Below, one piece after another: positions 1-9,059 of a stretch of DNA of 64,000 bases. Below the pieces are notes generated by a model. The model was not told where the DNA came from and did not search any database. It was given only the letters and a program-made list of their open reading frames with translations. The stretch spans positions 1 to 64,000 of the forward strand of contig NZ_JAKNQQ010000002.1 of assembly GCF_022662475.1 (NCBI RefSeq), in the 5' to 3' direction. Made by a program: the position numbers and the translations under genes. This DNA comes from Sphingomonas sp. TREG-RG-20F-R18-01 (GTDB taxonomy: Bacteria > Pseudomonadota > Alphaproteobacteria > Sphingomonadales > Sphingomonadaceae). Numbering within the stretch: position 1 is the stretch's first letter; each line of letters begins with the position of its first letter.

Positions 1-182
1 ACGCCGAGGATCTGGTGACTGCAGAAGCGAACCGTCCGGTCCGTCGCTGCGGTGACACCCCTCTAGGCAGGGCCGTTGATTCGGTCAAACGCTTTTTTGC
101 ACTTTTCTTTCAATCGCGCGTCAAACCCGCGGAAACACTGGAACTCAGGGCTCCTTAAGGCTTTGCCGCTAGCAGGTGCAGG

Positions 183-1712
183 ATGGCCTCCTCGACCGAA
201 TCTCCTTCCCGTCCGTCCGACTCGCTGGCCAATCAGGTCCGCAACGCCGTGATCTGGCGGTCGGGCAGCCAGATCCTCGCGCAGCTGGTGCAATGGGCCT
301 CGACCTTCCTCGTGATTCGGCTGCTCGATCCGCACGATTACGGTCTGTTCGCGATGACCGGGGTCGTGCTGGTCTTCCTCAACATGCTCAACGGCTATGG
401 GCTCGCCAGCGGGTTAATCCAGCAACGCGTGGTGACGCCGCTCGCGATTCGCCAGCTGTTCGGGATGCTGCTGCTGCTCAACGCCGGGCTCGCAACGCTG
501 CAGTGCCTGATACTCGCCCCCGCCGCGGCGGCCTATTATCGCCAGCCGGTCGTCGCCGACATGCTGCGCGTCCAGGCGCTGCTCTATCTGACGACCCCCT
601 TCATTGCGCTCCCTTATGCATTGCTGTCCCGCGCGATGGATTTCCGGATGCAGGCGCGCGCCAACATCGTCGCGTCGGTCGCCGCAGCCGGGGCAGCGCT
701 CGCCGGTGCGCTCGCCGGGCTGGGGGTATGGACGCTGGTGCTCGCGCCGATCGTGCTGTTCACGGTCCGCGCGATCGGCATGACGATCGCGGCGCGCTCG
801 CTGGTGTGGCCGAGCTTCGACTTCCGGGGAGCGGGGACGCTCGCGCGCTATGGCGGCGTCATGGCGGTCGGCCAGCTGTTCTGGTTCGCGCAGAGCCAGG
901 CCGACGTGTTCATCGCCGGGCGCAATTTCACGCCGTACAGTCTGGGCCTCTATACCGAGGCGCTGTTCCTCACCCAGATCTTCGTGTCGAAGATCGTCCC
1001 CCCGCTCAACGAGGTCGCCTTCTCGGCCTATGCCCGGATCCAGCACGACCGTGCCGCGGTCGCCGTGGCGTTCACGCGGAGCGTGCGGATCATCATGCTC
1101 GCCGCGCTCCCCTTCTATTTCGGGTTGGCGGTCGTGGCCGAACCGCTGGTGGTGACGGTGATGGGCGACAAATGGCGCGAGACCGCGCCGGTGGTGCACC
1201 TGCTTGCGCTCGCCATGCCATTCATGACGCTGCAGGTGCTGCTGCAACCCGCGTGCGATGCCTGCGGACGTCCGGGGATCGGGGTGCGCAACGGTGCCTT
1301 TGGCGCGCTGATGCTCGCGATCGGGTTCCTGGTCGGGGTGCGTTATGGGCCCACCGGGCTCGCGGTCGCGTGGATCTGTGCCTATCCGGTGTATCTGGGA
1401 TTCAGCCTGTGGCGATCGCTGCCGGTGATCGGCGCATCGCTTCGGGCGGTCGCTCTGGCGATCGCACCGGCGCTGGTCGCGGCGACCGCGATGGCGCTGG
1501 GCGTGCTCCTGGTCGACTCGCTGCTCCCCGCGATGGCGCCTTTCGCAAGAGTGCTGAGCCTGGTGGCGAGTGGCCTGGCGCTATACGCCGGGTGGCTCGG
1601 TCTGTTTGCGCGCGGGGTGTTGCGTGAGGTGCGCGATACGATCCGCAAGACGCCCCAGGAACGCGCGGAAAGCGATGCCACTTCTGCGGTGAACGTCGCG
1701 ATCGGGACATGA
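183..1712 (+). CDS. Lipopolysaccharide/exopolysaccharide flippase (MOP superfamily)
   Basis: A 509-residue polytopic inner-membrane protein with about 12-14 hydrophobic helices from residue 35 to the C-terminus, the length and layout of Wzx/RfbX/WzxC-type flippases that move undecaprenyl-linked oligosaccharides across the membrane. The N-terminal pattern (NAVIWRSGSQILAQLVQW, then RLLDPHDYGLFAM at about residues 45-57) is typical of this family. The ATG at 183 follows an AGGTGCAGG stretch that can act as ribosome binding site. No other polysaccharide gene is visible inside the window; the cluster it belongs to may lie to the left. The family is secure, the substrate unknown. Confidence 0.88.
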   Translation: MASSTESPSRPSDSLANQVRNAVIWRSGSQILAQLVQWASTFLVIRLLDPHDYGLFAMTGVVLVFLNMLNGYGLASGLIQQRVVTPLAIRQLFGMLLLLNAGLATLQCLILAPAAAAYYRQPVVADMLRVQALLYLTTPFIALPYALLSRAMDFRMQARANIVASVAAAGAALAGALAGLGVWTLVLAPIVLFTVRAIGMTIAARSLVWPSFDFRGAGTLARYGGVMAVGQLFWFAQSQADVFIAGRNFTPYSLGLYTEALFLTQIFVSKIVPPLNEVAFSAYARIQHDRAAVAVAFTRSVRIIMLAALPFYFGLAVVAEPLVVTVMGDKWRETAPVVHLLALAMPFMTLQVLLQPACDACGRPGIGVRNGAFGALMLAIGFLVGVRYGPTGLAVAWICAYPVYLGFSLWRSLPVIGASLRAVALAIAPALVAATAMALGVLLVDSLLPAMAPFARVLSLVASGLALYAGWLGLFARGVLREVRDTIRKTPQERAESDATSAVNVAIGT

Positions 1713-1760
1713 ACCGCCGTCACCGCGGCGAAGGCATGGTTTCCACCGAACCATCGGCGT

Positions 1761-1843
1761 TCTCCCGCGACCGCGGGAGTCCGGGAGTCGCGCGATCCAT
1801 AGCCGTTTTGCGCCGTGGCCCTGGATTCCCGCCTTCGCGGGAA
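1761..1843. repeat. Two short intergenic hairpins (TCCCGC/GCGGGA type)
   Basis: Between the flippase and the CBS gene, which converge. One stem is CTCCCG...CGGGAG near 1761-1779, the second TTCCCGCCTTCGCGGGAA near 1825-1842. The second core recurs at 12432-12525. It probably acts as a bidirectional transcript end or a REP-like element; that role is inferred. Confidence 0.6.
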
Positions 1844-1878
1844 AACGGCGAATGACCGGTCGGCAACCCGATGCCGTG

Positions 1879-2307
1879 TCAGGCGGACTGGATGTAGCTG
1901 CGCATCGCCTCGGCGTCCGCCTCGATCCGGTCGATGCGGTATTTGACGAGGTCGCCGATCGATACCATGCCGACGACCCGCTCGCCCTCGACCACCGGCA
2001 GATGCCGGATCCGGCGACGAGTCATCAGCGACAGCGCACCGATCACCGCTTCCTCCGGGCCGACGGTGATCGCAGGCGCGGTCATGATGTCGGCGACGGT
2101 CCGCGCCAGCGCATCGTTGCCATGCGCGGCGACCGCGTAGATCACGTCGCGTTCGGAAAAGACCCCGACGACGCGCGTGCCTTCCAGCACCGGCACCGCG
2201 CCGATCCGACGTTCGGCGAGTAGCGCCACCGCCGCGCGCACGCTCTGATCCGCCGTGACCGAGATGACTTCGCGGCCCTTGCCGCCCAAGATGGCGCTGA
2301 TCGTCAT
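1879..2307 (-). CDS. CBS-domain-pair protein
   Basis: A 142-residue soluble protein made of two consecutive CBS motifs (about residues 8-65 and 72-130). The repeated hydrophobic pattern ending in AVPVLEGTRVVGVFSERD and HLPVVEGERVVGMVSIGDLVK is diagnostic. CBS pairs bind adenosyl nucleotides such as AMP, ATP or NAD and tune enzymes or channels; stand-alone ones like this are common in alphaproteobacteria and mostly uncharacterised. The start is set at 2307 because GGGAGAGTGAT precedes the ATG on the minus strand; a longer in-frame reading to 2373 lacks a Shine-Dalgarno and gives a non-conserved basic leader. Diverges from the small membrane protein at 2373. Confidence 0.88.
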   Translation of the reverse strand: MTISAILGGKGREVISVTADQSVRAAVALLAERRIGAVPVLEGTRVVGVFSERDVIYAVAAHGNDALARTVADIMTAPAITVGPEEAVIGALSLMTRRRIRHLPVVEGERVVGMVSIGDLVKYRIDRIEADAEAMRSYIQSA

Positions 2308-2372
2308 ATCACTCTCCCGCTTCGCTCGTTGGTGAGTCTCGAGGCGCTTGAGAGTTTCACGTTTGCGCGCCA

Positions 2373-2657
2373 ATGGGAAGCATGGCGAAGCGTTCAGGAC
2401 TCGAGGATCCCGCTTATGCCGCGTTCGCCTGGGCGCGGTATCGTCGGATCCTGGGCTGGATGGGGGTGGTCGCGATCCTGTTCATCGCAGGCGCGATCGG
2501 CGTGCTGGATCGGCTGTACGGGCCGCTCGGCTGGGTCGCGATCCTCGCGGTGATCGGCGGGGCGGGCGGTTCGATCATGCTCACCGCGGCGCTGATGGGG
2601 CTCGTCTTCCTCAGTTCGGGAAGCGGCCATGATGAATCGATCGACGATCTGGAATAG
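2373..2657 (+). CDS. Small two-helix membrane protein, function unknown
   Basis: A 94-residue protein with a short polar N-terminus and two hydrophobic segments (about residues 27-45 and 52-81), ending in an acidic tail (GHDESIDDLE). An alternative ATG at 2382 would remove three residues; neither start has a clear ribosome binding site. It lies between the divergent CBS gene and the convergent DUF4167 gene. I do not recognise a family. The hydrophobic pattern and clean start favour a real gene. Confidence 0.55.
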   Translation: MGSMAKRSGLEDPAYAAFAWARYRRILGWMGVVAILFIAGAIGVLDRLYGPLGWVAILAVIGGAGGSIMLTAALMGLVFLSSGSGHDESIDDLE

Positions 2658-2714
2658 ACGCGGCCGGCAGGCGCGCGGCTGACCGCCCGGACGAGTCCGG
2701 GCGGTCATCGTCGG

Positions 2715-3848
2715 TCAGGCGACCGGGTCGGTCTCGCGCACGATCGGCGGCCGACCGCGGCGACGACGGGGCTTTTCCGCGCCATCGGCATCGGGCTCGT
2801 CCGGAACGACCGCCGAGACGTTGAGCGACGGCGGCAGCAGATCGGCCGAGAAGCCGTTGTCCTCGTCCGCGTCCCTGCGCTCGGGCTTGGCGGCGGCGGG
2901 CGTTGCCGACGCGTCGCGGCGCGGGCGGCCACGGCCGCGCTTCGGCGGCTCGACCGCGTCGGAGTCGCCCTGGGTCGCGCCGGTCTGGGGCAACAGGCCC
3001 GCTTCCGCGCCTACCGGTGCGAGGTCGAGCGTGGGTTCCTCGGTGCGGGGCTCCGACTGGGCGTAGCGATCGTCGGCACCGCGGGGGGTGTCGCCGCGCT
3101 GGCGGTCGTACCCGCCCTCGCTTTGGCTGGCACCGTTCTGGCTGGCGCCGTTCTGGCTGCGACGCGGACGATCGTTCTGATCCTCGGTGCCGCGCGCCTC
3201 GGCGCTGCCGTTCTGCATCTCGCCATTGGCGCGGTTGCCGCCCCGCTGATAGCCGCGATCGCCGTCGCCACGCGAGTCCTGCCGGGGCTCGTTGCGATTG
3301 CCGTCCTGCCGCGTGTCCTGGCGCGCGCCATCCTGACGCCCGCCGTCCTGACGGTAGCTGTCCTGGCGGGGCCCATCCTGGCGGGACCCATCCTGGCGGG
3401 ACCCATCCTGGCGGGAATTGTCGGAACGATTGCCCTCGGACCGGTTGCCGTCCTGGCGGTAGCCGTTCTGGCCGCCGCGCGGTTGCTCGGCGGGGAGGAC
3501 GCGTTCGCCCTCGTCCTCGAACTCGGTATCGTCCTCGTCGAGCGTCGCGCCCTGGATGCGCCGCTGGACCGGACCACCATTTTCCTCGATGCGCGCGCGG
3601 GTTTCGGCCAGCACGCGGAAGTAATGGTCGGCGAACTGGAGGTAATATTCGACGTTGACGCGGTCGCCCTGCATCTGCGCGTCGCGGGCGAGCGTCTTGT
3701 ATTTCTCGAGCAGCTGCGCCGCATTGCCGCGGGCGCGATTGTCGATCCGGTTTCCGGTATCGAGACGGCCCGGATTGCCACCACCTTGCGAGCGCTGTTG
3801 CTGCCCGCCACGGCCGCGACGGCGACCGGCCTGACGATTGTTGATCAA
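2715..3848 (-). CDS. DUF4167 domain protein with low-complexity RQDG repeats
   Basis: N-terminal DUF4167 (about residues 1-95): a basic RRRGRGG start, then a helical segment with QLLEKYKTLARDAQMQGDR and YYLQFADHYFRVLAE. The remainder is disordered and rich in Gln, Arg, Asp, Asn and Gly, with tandem RQDG-type units, ending in basic RRRRGRPP. The start is probably TTG at 3848: AGGACAACAAGAAC lies just upstream and the protein then begins INNRQAGRRRGRGG as family members do. The ATG at 3998 adds 50 unrelated residues. It follows prmC with no terminator between them. The R/G-rich composition suggests RNA or ribosome association, but this is inference. Confidence 0.85.
   Translation of the reverse strand: MINNRQAGRRRGRGGQQQRSQGGGNPGRLDTGNRIDNRARGNAAQLLEKYKTLARDAQMQGDRVNVEYYLQFADHYFRVLAETRARIEENGGPVQRRIQGATLDEDDTEFEDEGERVLPAEQPRGGQNGYRQDGNRSEGNRSDNSRQDGSRQDGSRQDGPRQDSYRQDGGRQDGARQDTRQDGNRNEPRQDSRGDGDRGYQRGGNRANGEMQNGSAEARGTEDQNDRPRRSQNGASQNGASQSEGGYDRQRGDTPRGADDRYAQSEPRTEEPTLDLAPVGAEAGLLPQTGATQGDSDAVEPPKRGRGRPRRDASATPAAAKPERRDADEDNGFSADLLPPSLNVSAVVPDEPDADGAEKPRRRRGRPPIVRETDPVA
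3300..3470 (-). repeat. Tandem 15-bp coding repeat (RQDGx units)
   Basis: Inside the DUF4167 gene the + strand shows a period of about 15 bp around TCCTGGCGGGACCCA, with adjacent near-identical units at about 3361-3416 and diverged units on both sides. Because 15 is a multiple of 3, copy number can change without a frameshift, so length polymorphism between strains is expected. Confidence 0.8.
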
Positions 3849-4104
3849 GTTCTTGTTGTCCTGTCCTTGGAAACCAACCGGGTCGTGCTCCAGAAATATG
3901 GATGCAAATGCCCCTTGCGCACCGATCGCCGCCCATCGGCGAAGCGCGCTTGCCAGCGTCGCCGGACCGGGCGACTGCATGACGAAGGGAGCGGGCAACA
4001 GCCCATTTTCAACACGTTACGATGAAAATGCGTGCCCCTAGGGGTTGCAATAGCGGTTTGCGGCGCATTCTCCAAGCGGAATATTGGAAAAGCCATGCGA
4101 TCCG

Positions 4105-5460
4105 TCAAGCCGCGTGTGTCGCAATCAACGCGCGCGGGTTGCCGCCCAGATCGTGGCGCAGGGCGACATCGAAACCCTCCTGTCCGAGCAATGCGCCGAC
4201 CGCGTCCGACTGCGTCGCGCCGATCTCGAGGATCGCCGCGCCGCCGGGCGCGAGCAGGGCACCGAGCTGCGGGACGAGCCTGCGATAGTCCGCCAGCCCG
4301 TCCGCCCCGGCAAACAGCGCGGCACCGGGTTCGTGCTCCGCGACCTCGCGCGGGAGGTGCTCGACTGTCCCGATATAGGGCGGGTTTGCCAGAATCAGGT
4401 CGAAGGTCGCGTCGATCCCGTCCGCCCAGTCGCCCCGCACGAAGCTCGCCCGCTCCGCCATGCCGAGCGTGGCGGCGTTGGTCCGGGCGAAGCCGAGCGC
4501 GACGTCCGACTGGTCGATGCCCGCCCCGGTCGCGGCCGGCCATTCCGCAAGCGCTGCGAGCAGCAAAGTCCCGGGACCGGTGCCGAGGTCGAGGATGCGC
4601 ACGGGCGGTCGCTTCGCGAAATGATCGACCGCGGCGTCGAGCAGCGTCTCGCTGTCCGCGCGGGGGACGAGGACGCCGGGGCCCACCGCCAGCTCGATCG
4701 TCCAGAAGCCGCGCGTGCCAGTGATATAGGCGATCGGTTCGTGCGCGAGCCGGCGCGCGAGCAGCGGGGCGAAGGTGTCGGGCACCGCGGCGTCGAGCGC
4801 GTAGAGCAACAGCCGCTCGCGCGGGATGGCGAGCGCGTGCGCCATCAGCAGTTCCGCATCAAGCCGCGGGGTTTCACTGAAGGTCGCGAGCGCGGCGGTT
4901 GCAGAAACAAGCGCCGCCCTTATTCGCCCCTCCCCTTCAGCGGAGGGGTCGGGGGTGGGGGACGCCTCGCAGAGACCACCGGGGTTGGGTACGCTGGACG
5001 GCCCCACCCCAACCCCTCCCCCGAGGGGGAGGGGCTTGCGCGCGGCCTCTTCTTCTCGCCCCTCCCCTTCAGGGGAGGGGATGGGGGTGGGGGAAGCCTC
5101 GCAGAGACCACCGGGGTTGGGTACGCTGGACGGCCCCACCCCAACCCCTCCCCCGAGGGGGAGGGGCTCGCGCGCGGCTTCTTCTTCTTCTTGCCCCTCC
5201 CCTTCAGGGGAGGGGTCGGGGGTGGGGGACGCCTCGCAGAGACCACCGAGGTCGGGCGCGCTGGACGGCCCCACCCCAACCCCTCCCCCGAGGGGGAGGG
5301 GCTTGCGCGCGGCCACTTCTTCTTGCCCCTCCCCTTCAGGGGAGGGGTTGGGGGTGGGGGGAGCCTCGCAGAGACCACCGAGGTCGGGCGCGCCGAACGG
5401 CCCCACCCCAACCCCTCCCCTGAAGGGGAGGGGCTTTCCCCCGTTCGCCGGCTCAGCCAT
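4105..5460 (-). CDS. prmC: Peptide chain release factor N5-glutamine methyltransferase with in-frame repeat insertion at the N-terminus
   Basis: PrmC/HemK methylates the GGQ glutamine of release factors, and it lies directly after prfA. The family-like part is about 273 residues (from residue 179): N-terminal helical domain with [15 protein letters not shown] site [14 protein letters not shown] and catalytic ILANPPYI. The only upstream in-frame ATG, at 5460, overlaps the prfA stop (ATGGCTGA), a normal coupled arrangement. Residues 9-178 are four tandem copies of a 44-45 residue palindromic-repeat translation ([11 protein letters not shown]...PSPEGEG). There is no in-frame ATG between the array and the conserved part, though GTG codons inside the repeats could initiate. 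So either the protein carries about 170 extra residues or translation starts within the array. Confidence 0.85.
   Translation of the reverse strand: MAEPANGGKPLPFRGGVGVGPFGAPDLGGLCEAPPTPNPSPEGEGQEEVAARKPLPLGGGVGVGPSSAPDLGGLCEASPTPDPSPEGEGQEEEEAAREPLPLGGGVGVGPSSVPNPGGLCEASPTPIPSPEGEGREEEAARKPLPLGGGVGVGPSSVPNPGGLCEASPTPDPSAEGEGRIRAALVSATAALATFSETPRLDAELLMAHALAIPRERLLLYALDAAVPDTFAPLLARRLAHEPIAYITGTRGFWTIELAVGPGVLVPRADSETLLDAAVDHFAKRPPVRILDLGTGPGTLLLAALAEWPAATGAGIDQSDVALGFARTNAATLGMAERASFVRGDWADGIDATFDLILANPPYIGTVEHLPREVAEHEPGAALFAGADGLADYRRLVPQLGALLAPGGAAILEIGATQSDAVGALLGQEGFDVALRHDLGGNPRALIATHAA
4927..5434. repeat. Four-copy tandem array of a palindromic element, inside prmC
   Basis: Four near-identical units start at 4927, 5059, 5194 and 5326 (periods 132, 135 and 132 bp). 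Each opens with the palindrome CCCCTCCCCTTCAGGGGAGG and carries a second one, CCCCTCCCCCGAGGGGGAGG, about 85 bp later; the last unit ends in CCCCTCCCCTGAAGGGGAGG. Every period is a multiple of three and the array is open in the prmC frame. Unit 1 has a base change in the palindrome and units 3-4 differ from 1-2 by scattered substitutions, so duplication is fairly recent. Confidence 0.95.
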
Positions 5461-6526
5461 CCAGCGACGCCAGCCGCTCCGCTTCGTCCTGCGCGATCAA
5501 CGCGCCGAGCAATTCTTCCATCTCACCCTGCAGGATCTCCGGCAACCGGTGGAGCGTCAGGTTGATGCGGTGATCGGTGACGCGCCCCTGCGGGAAATTA
5601 TAGGTGCGAATCCGCTCCGACCGGTCGCCCGACCCGACCATTGATTTGCGCGCCCCCGCGCGTTCGGTGTGGAGCCGCTCGCGCTCGGCCTCGTAGAGGC
5701 GCGTGCGCAGGACCTTCATCGCCTTGGCGCGGTTCTTGTGCTGCGACTTTTCGTCCTGCTGGATCACGACCAGCCCGGTCGGGATGTGGACGATCCGCAC
5801 CGCGGAATCGGTCGTGTTGACCGACTGCCCGCCCGGCCCCGACGAGCGATAGACGTCGATCCGCAGATCCTTGTCGTCGATCTTGACGTCGACCTCTTCC
5901 GCCTCGGGCAACACCGCCACCGTCGCTGCAGACGTATGGATCCGCCCCTGTGCTTCGGTCGCGGGGACGCGCTGGACGCGGTGGACGCCGCTTTCGAACT
6001 TGAGCTTCGCGAACACGCCCTTGCCCTCGACCGAGGCGATCGCTTCCTTGAAGCCACCGCTTTCGGAGCTGGACGCGGAGATCAGCTCGACCTTCCACCC
6101 CTGCCCTTCGGCATAGCGCTGGTACATGCGGAACAGGTCGGCGGCGAACAACGCAGCCTCGTCGCCGCCGGTCCCGGCGCGGATCTCGAGCATCGCGGCG
6201 CGTTCGTCTGCAGCATCACGCGGGAGCAACGCGAGCGACAGCGCGCGCTCGGCGTCGGGGAGCGTGCCGCGGATTGCCTCGATCTCCTCGCGCGCCATCG
6301 TCTTGATCTCGGGGTCGTCGTCGGCTTCCATGCCCGCGAGCACGCCGAGCTCCGCGCGCAGCCGCCGCACTTCGCCCGCCGCGCGCGCGACGGGTTCGAG
6401 CTCGGCATATTCCTTCGACACCGCGACGAAACGGTCGGACGGGAGATCGCCCGTCGCCATCAGCGCGGACAGTTCGTCACGCCGCGCCTCGATCTGCGCG
6501 ATCCGTTCTGGAGAGATGGAGCTCAT
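5453..6526 (-). CDS. prfA: Peptide chain release factor 1
   Basis: A 357-residue class I release factor that terminates translation at UAA and UAG. The tripeptide recognition motif PAT is at residues 188-190 and the peptidyl-hydrolase GGQ at 232-234 ([10 protein letters not shown]). The Q of GGQ is the substrate of the neighbouring prmC product. The start is set at 6526 ([16 protein letters not shown]); the 44 further in-frame residues upstream are encoded by an intergenic hairpin repeat and are not part of the family. The stop overlaps the prmC ATG. Length and motifs are canonical. Confidence 0.97.
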   Translation of the reverse strand: MSSISPERIAQIEARRDELSALMATGDLPSDRFVAVSKEYAELEPVARAAGEVRRLRAELGVLAGMEADDDPEIKTMAREEIEAIRGTLPDAERALSLALLPRDAADERAAMLEIRAGTGGDEAALFAADLFRMYQRYAEGQGWKVELISASSSESGGFKEAIASVEGKGVFAKLKFESGVHRVQRVPATEAQGRIHTSAATVAVLPEAEEVDVKIDDKDLRIDVYRSSGPGGQSVNTTDSAVRIVHIPTGLVVIQQDEKSQHKNRAKAMKVLRTRLYEAERERLHTERAGARKSMVGSGDRSERIRTYNFPQGRVTDHRINLTLHRLPEILQGEMEELLGALIAQDEAERLASLDG

Positions 6527-6581
6527 GCGGTGCGCATACCCTTCTGCGCTTCCTTTTGCACTTCCCGGGCGACCTTCAGCA

Positions 6582-6686
6582 CTTCCCCGGCGAAGGCCGG
6601 GGCCCAGTCGGGATGGCCGACGGAAGCGGGGACAGCCTGAGAAAAATTGCCGTTCCACGACTGGGCCCCGGCCTTCGCCGGGGAAG
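6582..6686. repeat. Perfect 26-bp inverted repeat in the hisS-prfA gap
   Basis: The left arm (6582-6607) and right arm (6661-6686) are exact reverse complements with core CCCCGGCGAAGGCCGGGG, separated by about 53 bp. The same core recurs as paired arms at 19472, 29139, 50881, 56121 and 58701. It sits between co-directional genes, so it could act on mRNA stability or attenuate readthrough from hisS to prfA. Confidence 0.9.
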
Positions 6687-6704
6687 CAAGTAAGGAAAGC
6701 ACGA

Positions 6705-7949
6705 TCATGCGCCGACCAACCGCGAGGTCAGTTCCTTGACCGTCTCATGCTCAGCAACATCCGCCGCCGCGCGCGTGCTGAACACCGGCGCATCCGCGTC
6801 GAGCCGCAGCCCGACGACGACCTTCGCCCCCAGCTTCGCCGCCTTGTCGAAGCGTTTGCGCGGCGACCCCGTCGCGACCATCTCGGCGGACAGGCCATTC
6901 TCGCGGAACAGCTTGAGCGCGCGAAACGCGGTGGACATCGCGCCATCGTCCTCGACCGCGATCACCACATCGATCGTGTCGACCGCAGGCTCCTCGAGCA
7001 GCATCGCCAGCCGCTCGATCCCCGCCGCCCAGCCGACGCCGGGCGTGTCCGGCCCGCCGAGCGACCCGACCAGCCCGTCATAGCGCCCGCCCGCGAGCAC
7101 GGTACCTTGCGCGCCCAGCCGGTCGGTGACGAATTCGAACGCGGTATGGCGGTAATAATCCAACCCCCGCACCAGCCGCGCGTTGCGCGTCCAGGCCACG
7201 CCAGCCGCATCCAGGCCCGCCGTCACCGCATCGAAGAAGGCGCGCGCTTCATCCGTCAGATAGGCATCGATATCGGGCGCGCTGTCGGCGACCGGGCGAT
7301 CGCGCGGATCTTTCGAATCGAGGATGCGCAACGGATTCTTGTCGAGCCGCGCAAGGCTGTCCTCCGACAACACGTCACGGTGCGCTTCGAAATGCGCGAC
7401 CAGCGCGGCGCGCCACGCATCGCGCGTCTCGGCATCGCCCAGCGTATTGAGCTGCAACGTCACACCATCCGCGATCCCCAGCTCGTGCAGCAACTGGTCC
7501 GCGAGCACGAGCAGCTCGACATCGGCGGCAGGCTCGGCCGCGCCGATCACTTCGGCGTCGATCTGGTGGAACTGGCGGAAGCGCCCCTTCTGCGGGCGTT
7601 CGTAGCGGAACACCGGCCCGTGCGTCGCGAGTTTCAACGGCGCATATTGCTGCCACCCCTCGGTCAGATAGGCGCGCGCCAGCCCCGCGGTGAATTCGGG
7701 CCGCAGCGTCAGCGAATCGCCGCCGCGATCCTCGAACGTGTACATTTCCTTCGAGACGACATCGGTCGTCTCGCCGAGCGACCGCGCGAAAACCGCGGTG
7801 CTCTCGAACACCGGGATGTCGACGCGCTGGAAGCAGTACAGCTTGCGCACGCGGTCGAACGCTTCGACCACGCGCGTGAAGCGACGCTGGTCGTCGCCAA
7901 AGATGTCCTGCGTGCCGCGGATGCGCTTGGGGGTTTCGATACGAGCCAT
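6705..7949 (-). CDS. hisS: Histidyl-tRNA synthetase
   Basis: A 414-residue class II synthetase charging tRNA-His. Motifs seen: LRPEFT (82-87), motif 2 [16 protein letters not shown] (from residue 114), histidine-binding RGLDYY (261-266) and AGGRYDGL (286-293), followed by an anticodon-binding domain at about 325-414. The ATG at 7949 starts [18 protein letters not shown], the expected N-terminus. First gene of the run hisS-prfA-prmC-DUF4167. The region upstream is short and shared with the TSUP gene in the opposite direction. Confidence 0.97.
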   Translation of the reverse strand: MARIETPKRIRGTQDIFGDDQRRFTRVVEAFDRVRKLYCFQRVDIPVFESTAVFARSLGETTDVVSKEMYTFEDRGGDSLTLRPEFTAGLARAYLTEGWQQYAPLKLATHGPVFRYERPQKGRFRQFHQIDAEVIGAAEPAADVELLVLADQLLHELGIADGVTLQLNTLGDAETRDAWRAALVAHFEAHRDVLSEDSLARLDKNPLRILDSKDPRDRPVADSAPDIDAYLTDEARAFFDAVTAGLDAAGVAWTRNARLVRGLDYYRHTAFEFVTDRLGAQGTVLAGGRYDGLVGSLGGPDTPGVGWAAGIERLAMLLEEPAVDTIDVVIAVEDDGAMSTAFRALKLFRENGLSAEMVATGSPRKRFDKAAKLGAKVVVGLRLDADAPVFSTRAAADVAEHETVKELTSRLVGA

Positions 7950-8187
7950 AACCCGCGATTCTCTAGGCGAGCCCCGCGCCTAGCGCCAGATGCTTGTCGC
8001 ATGCCGCCGCCGACGGCGCTTGACAGGGTGTTCGCTGCATCGCAGCATCGCGGCAACGGGGGCGACAACAGCCCCTTGCCAGCATCCGCAGGACCGCACC
8101 GATCTCGCTTTCGGAAAGGGTTTCCATGCGCCTGCCGCCTCCCCGAATTTCAATGATTTTCCTGGGCCTCGCCAGCGAGCGATCGGC

Positions 8188-9015
8188 ATGAGCGCGCTGA
8201 TCGCCTGGGCACCCGCCATTGCCGCCATGCTTGCCGCCGGGCTGTTCGCCGGCTTTGCGGCGGGATTGTTCGGGATCGGCGGCGGGTTCGTCGTCGTTCC
8301 CGCGATGATCGCGCTGCTCCCGCTGCTCGGCGGGGACCATCGCGAATATACCCATGTCGCGATCGGCACGTCGTTCGCGACGATCGTCGTCACCGCGCTG
8401 CGCTCGACCCTGTCGCACGCCAAGCGCGGTGCGGTCGATTTCCAGATCCTCAGGAGCTGGGCGCCGTGGATCGTGGCCGGGGTCGGCATCGGCGTGTTCG
8501 TCGCGCAGCGAATGACCGGACAGACGCTGACCTTCATCTTCGCGGGCGGAATCGTGCTGATGTCGATCAACTTCCTCGTGCCCAAACTGGCGCGGCGACA
8601 GGTCAGCGACACGATGCCGACCGGCGCCACCCGCGCCGCGATCGCGGGATCGCTCGGGCTGTTCTCCTCGCTGCTCGGAATCGGCGGGGGGACGGTCGCG
8701 GTGATCGTGATGACGCTGTGCGGGCGCACGATCCACAAGGCGATCGCGACCGCGGCGGGGTTCGGCTTCATCATCGCGGTGCCGGGGACGATCGGCTGGG
8801 TCCTGATCGGTCTCGGCAAGCCGGGGCTGCCAATCGGGTCGCTCGGTTATGTCAACCTGCTCGGCGCGGTGGTGATCACCTCCATGTCGATCCTGACCGC
8901 GCCGCTCGGCGTGGCGGCGGCCCATGCGCTCCCGGCCGAGCCGCTCAAGCGCGTGTTCGGGGTGTACCTGCTGTTTATTGCCGGCGTGATGGCAAATCGG
9001 GCGCTGCATATGTGA
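8188..9015 (+). CDS. TSUP/TauE-SafE family permease
   Basis: A 275-residue inner-membrane protein with about eight helices and the two family repeats, each carrying a glycine-rich turn: GLFGIGGGFVVVP near residue 26 and SSLLGIGGGTVAVI near 160. Members export sulfite, sulfoacetate or related organosulfur anions; the substrate here is open. The ATG at 8188 was chosen over an upstream reading from 7990 whose 66-residue leader is not hydrophobic and overlaps the hisS promoter region. No sulfur-metabolism genes are nearby. Confidence 0.87.
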   Translation: MSALIAWAPAIAAMLAAGLFAGFAAGLFGIGGGFVVVPAMIALLPLLGGDHREYTHVAIGTSFATIVVTALRSTLSHAKRGAVDFQILRSWAPWIVAGVGIGVFVAQRMTGQTLTFIFAGGIVLMSINFLVPKLARRQVSDTMPTGATRAAIAGSLGLFSSLLGIGGGTVAVIVMTLCGRTIHKAIATAAGFGFIIAVPGTIGWVLIGLGKPGLPIGSLGYVNLLGAVVITSMSILTAPLGVAAAHALPAEPLKRVFGVYLLFIAGVMANRALHM

Positions 9016-9059
9016 CGGGCGGGATTGCGACGGCGCACAACCTCTGCAACACCCCGCCC

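Noticed and set aside
4927..5434. CRISPR-like array of regular repeats
   Set aside because: Units are 132-135 bp and nearly identical throughout, with no unique spacers and no cas genes; it is a tandem duplication of a palindromic element.
6527..6658. 44-residue N-terminal extension of release factor 1
   Set aside because: The extra codons are translated hairpin repeat; the family N-terminus begins at 6526.
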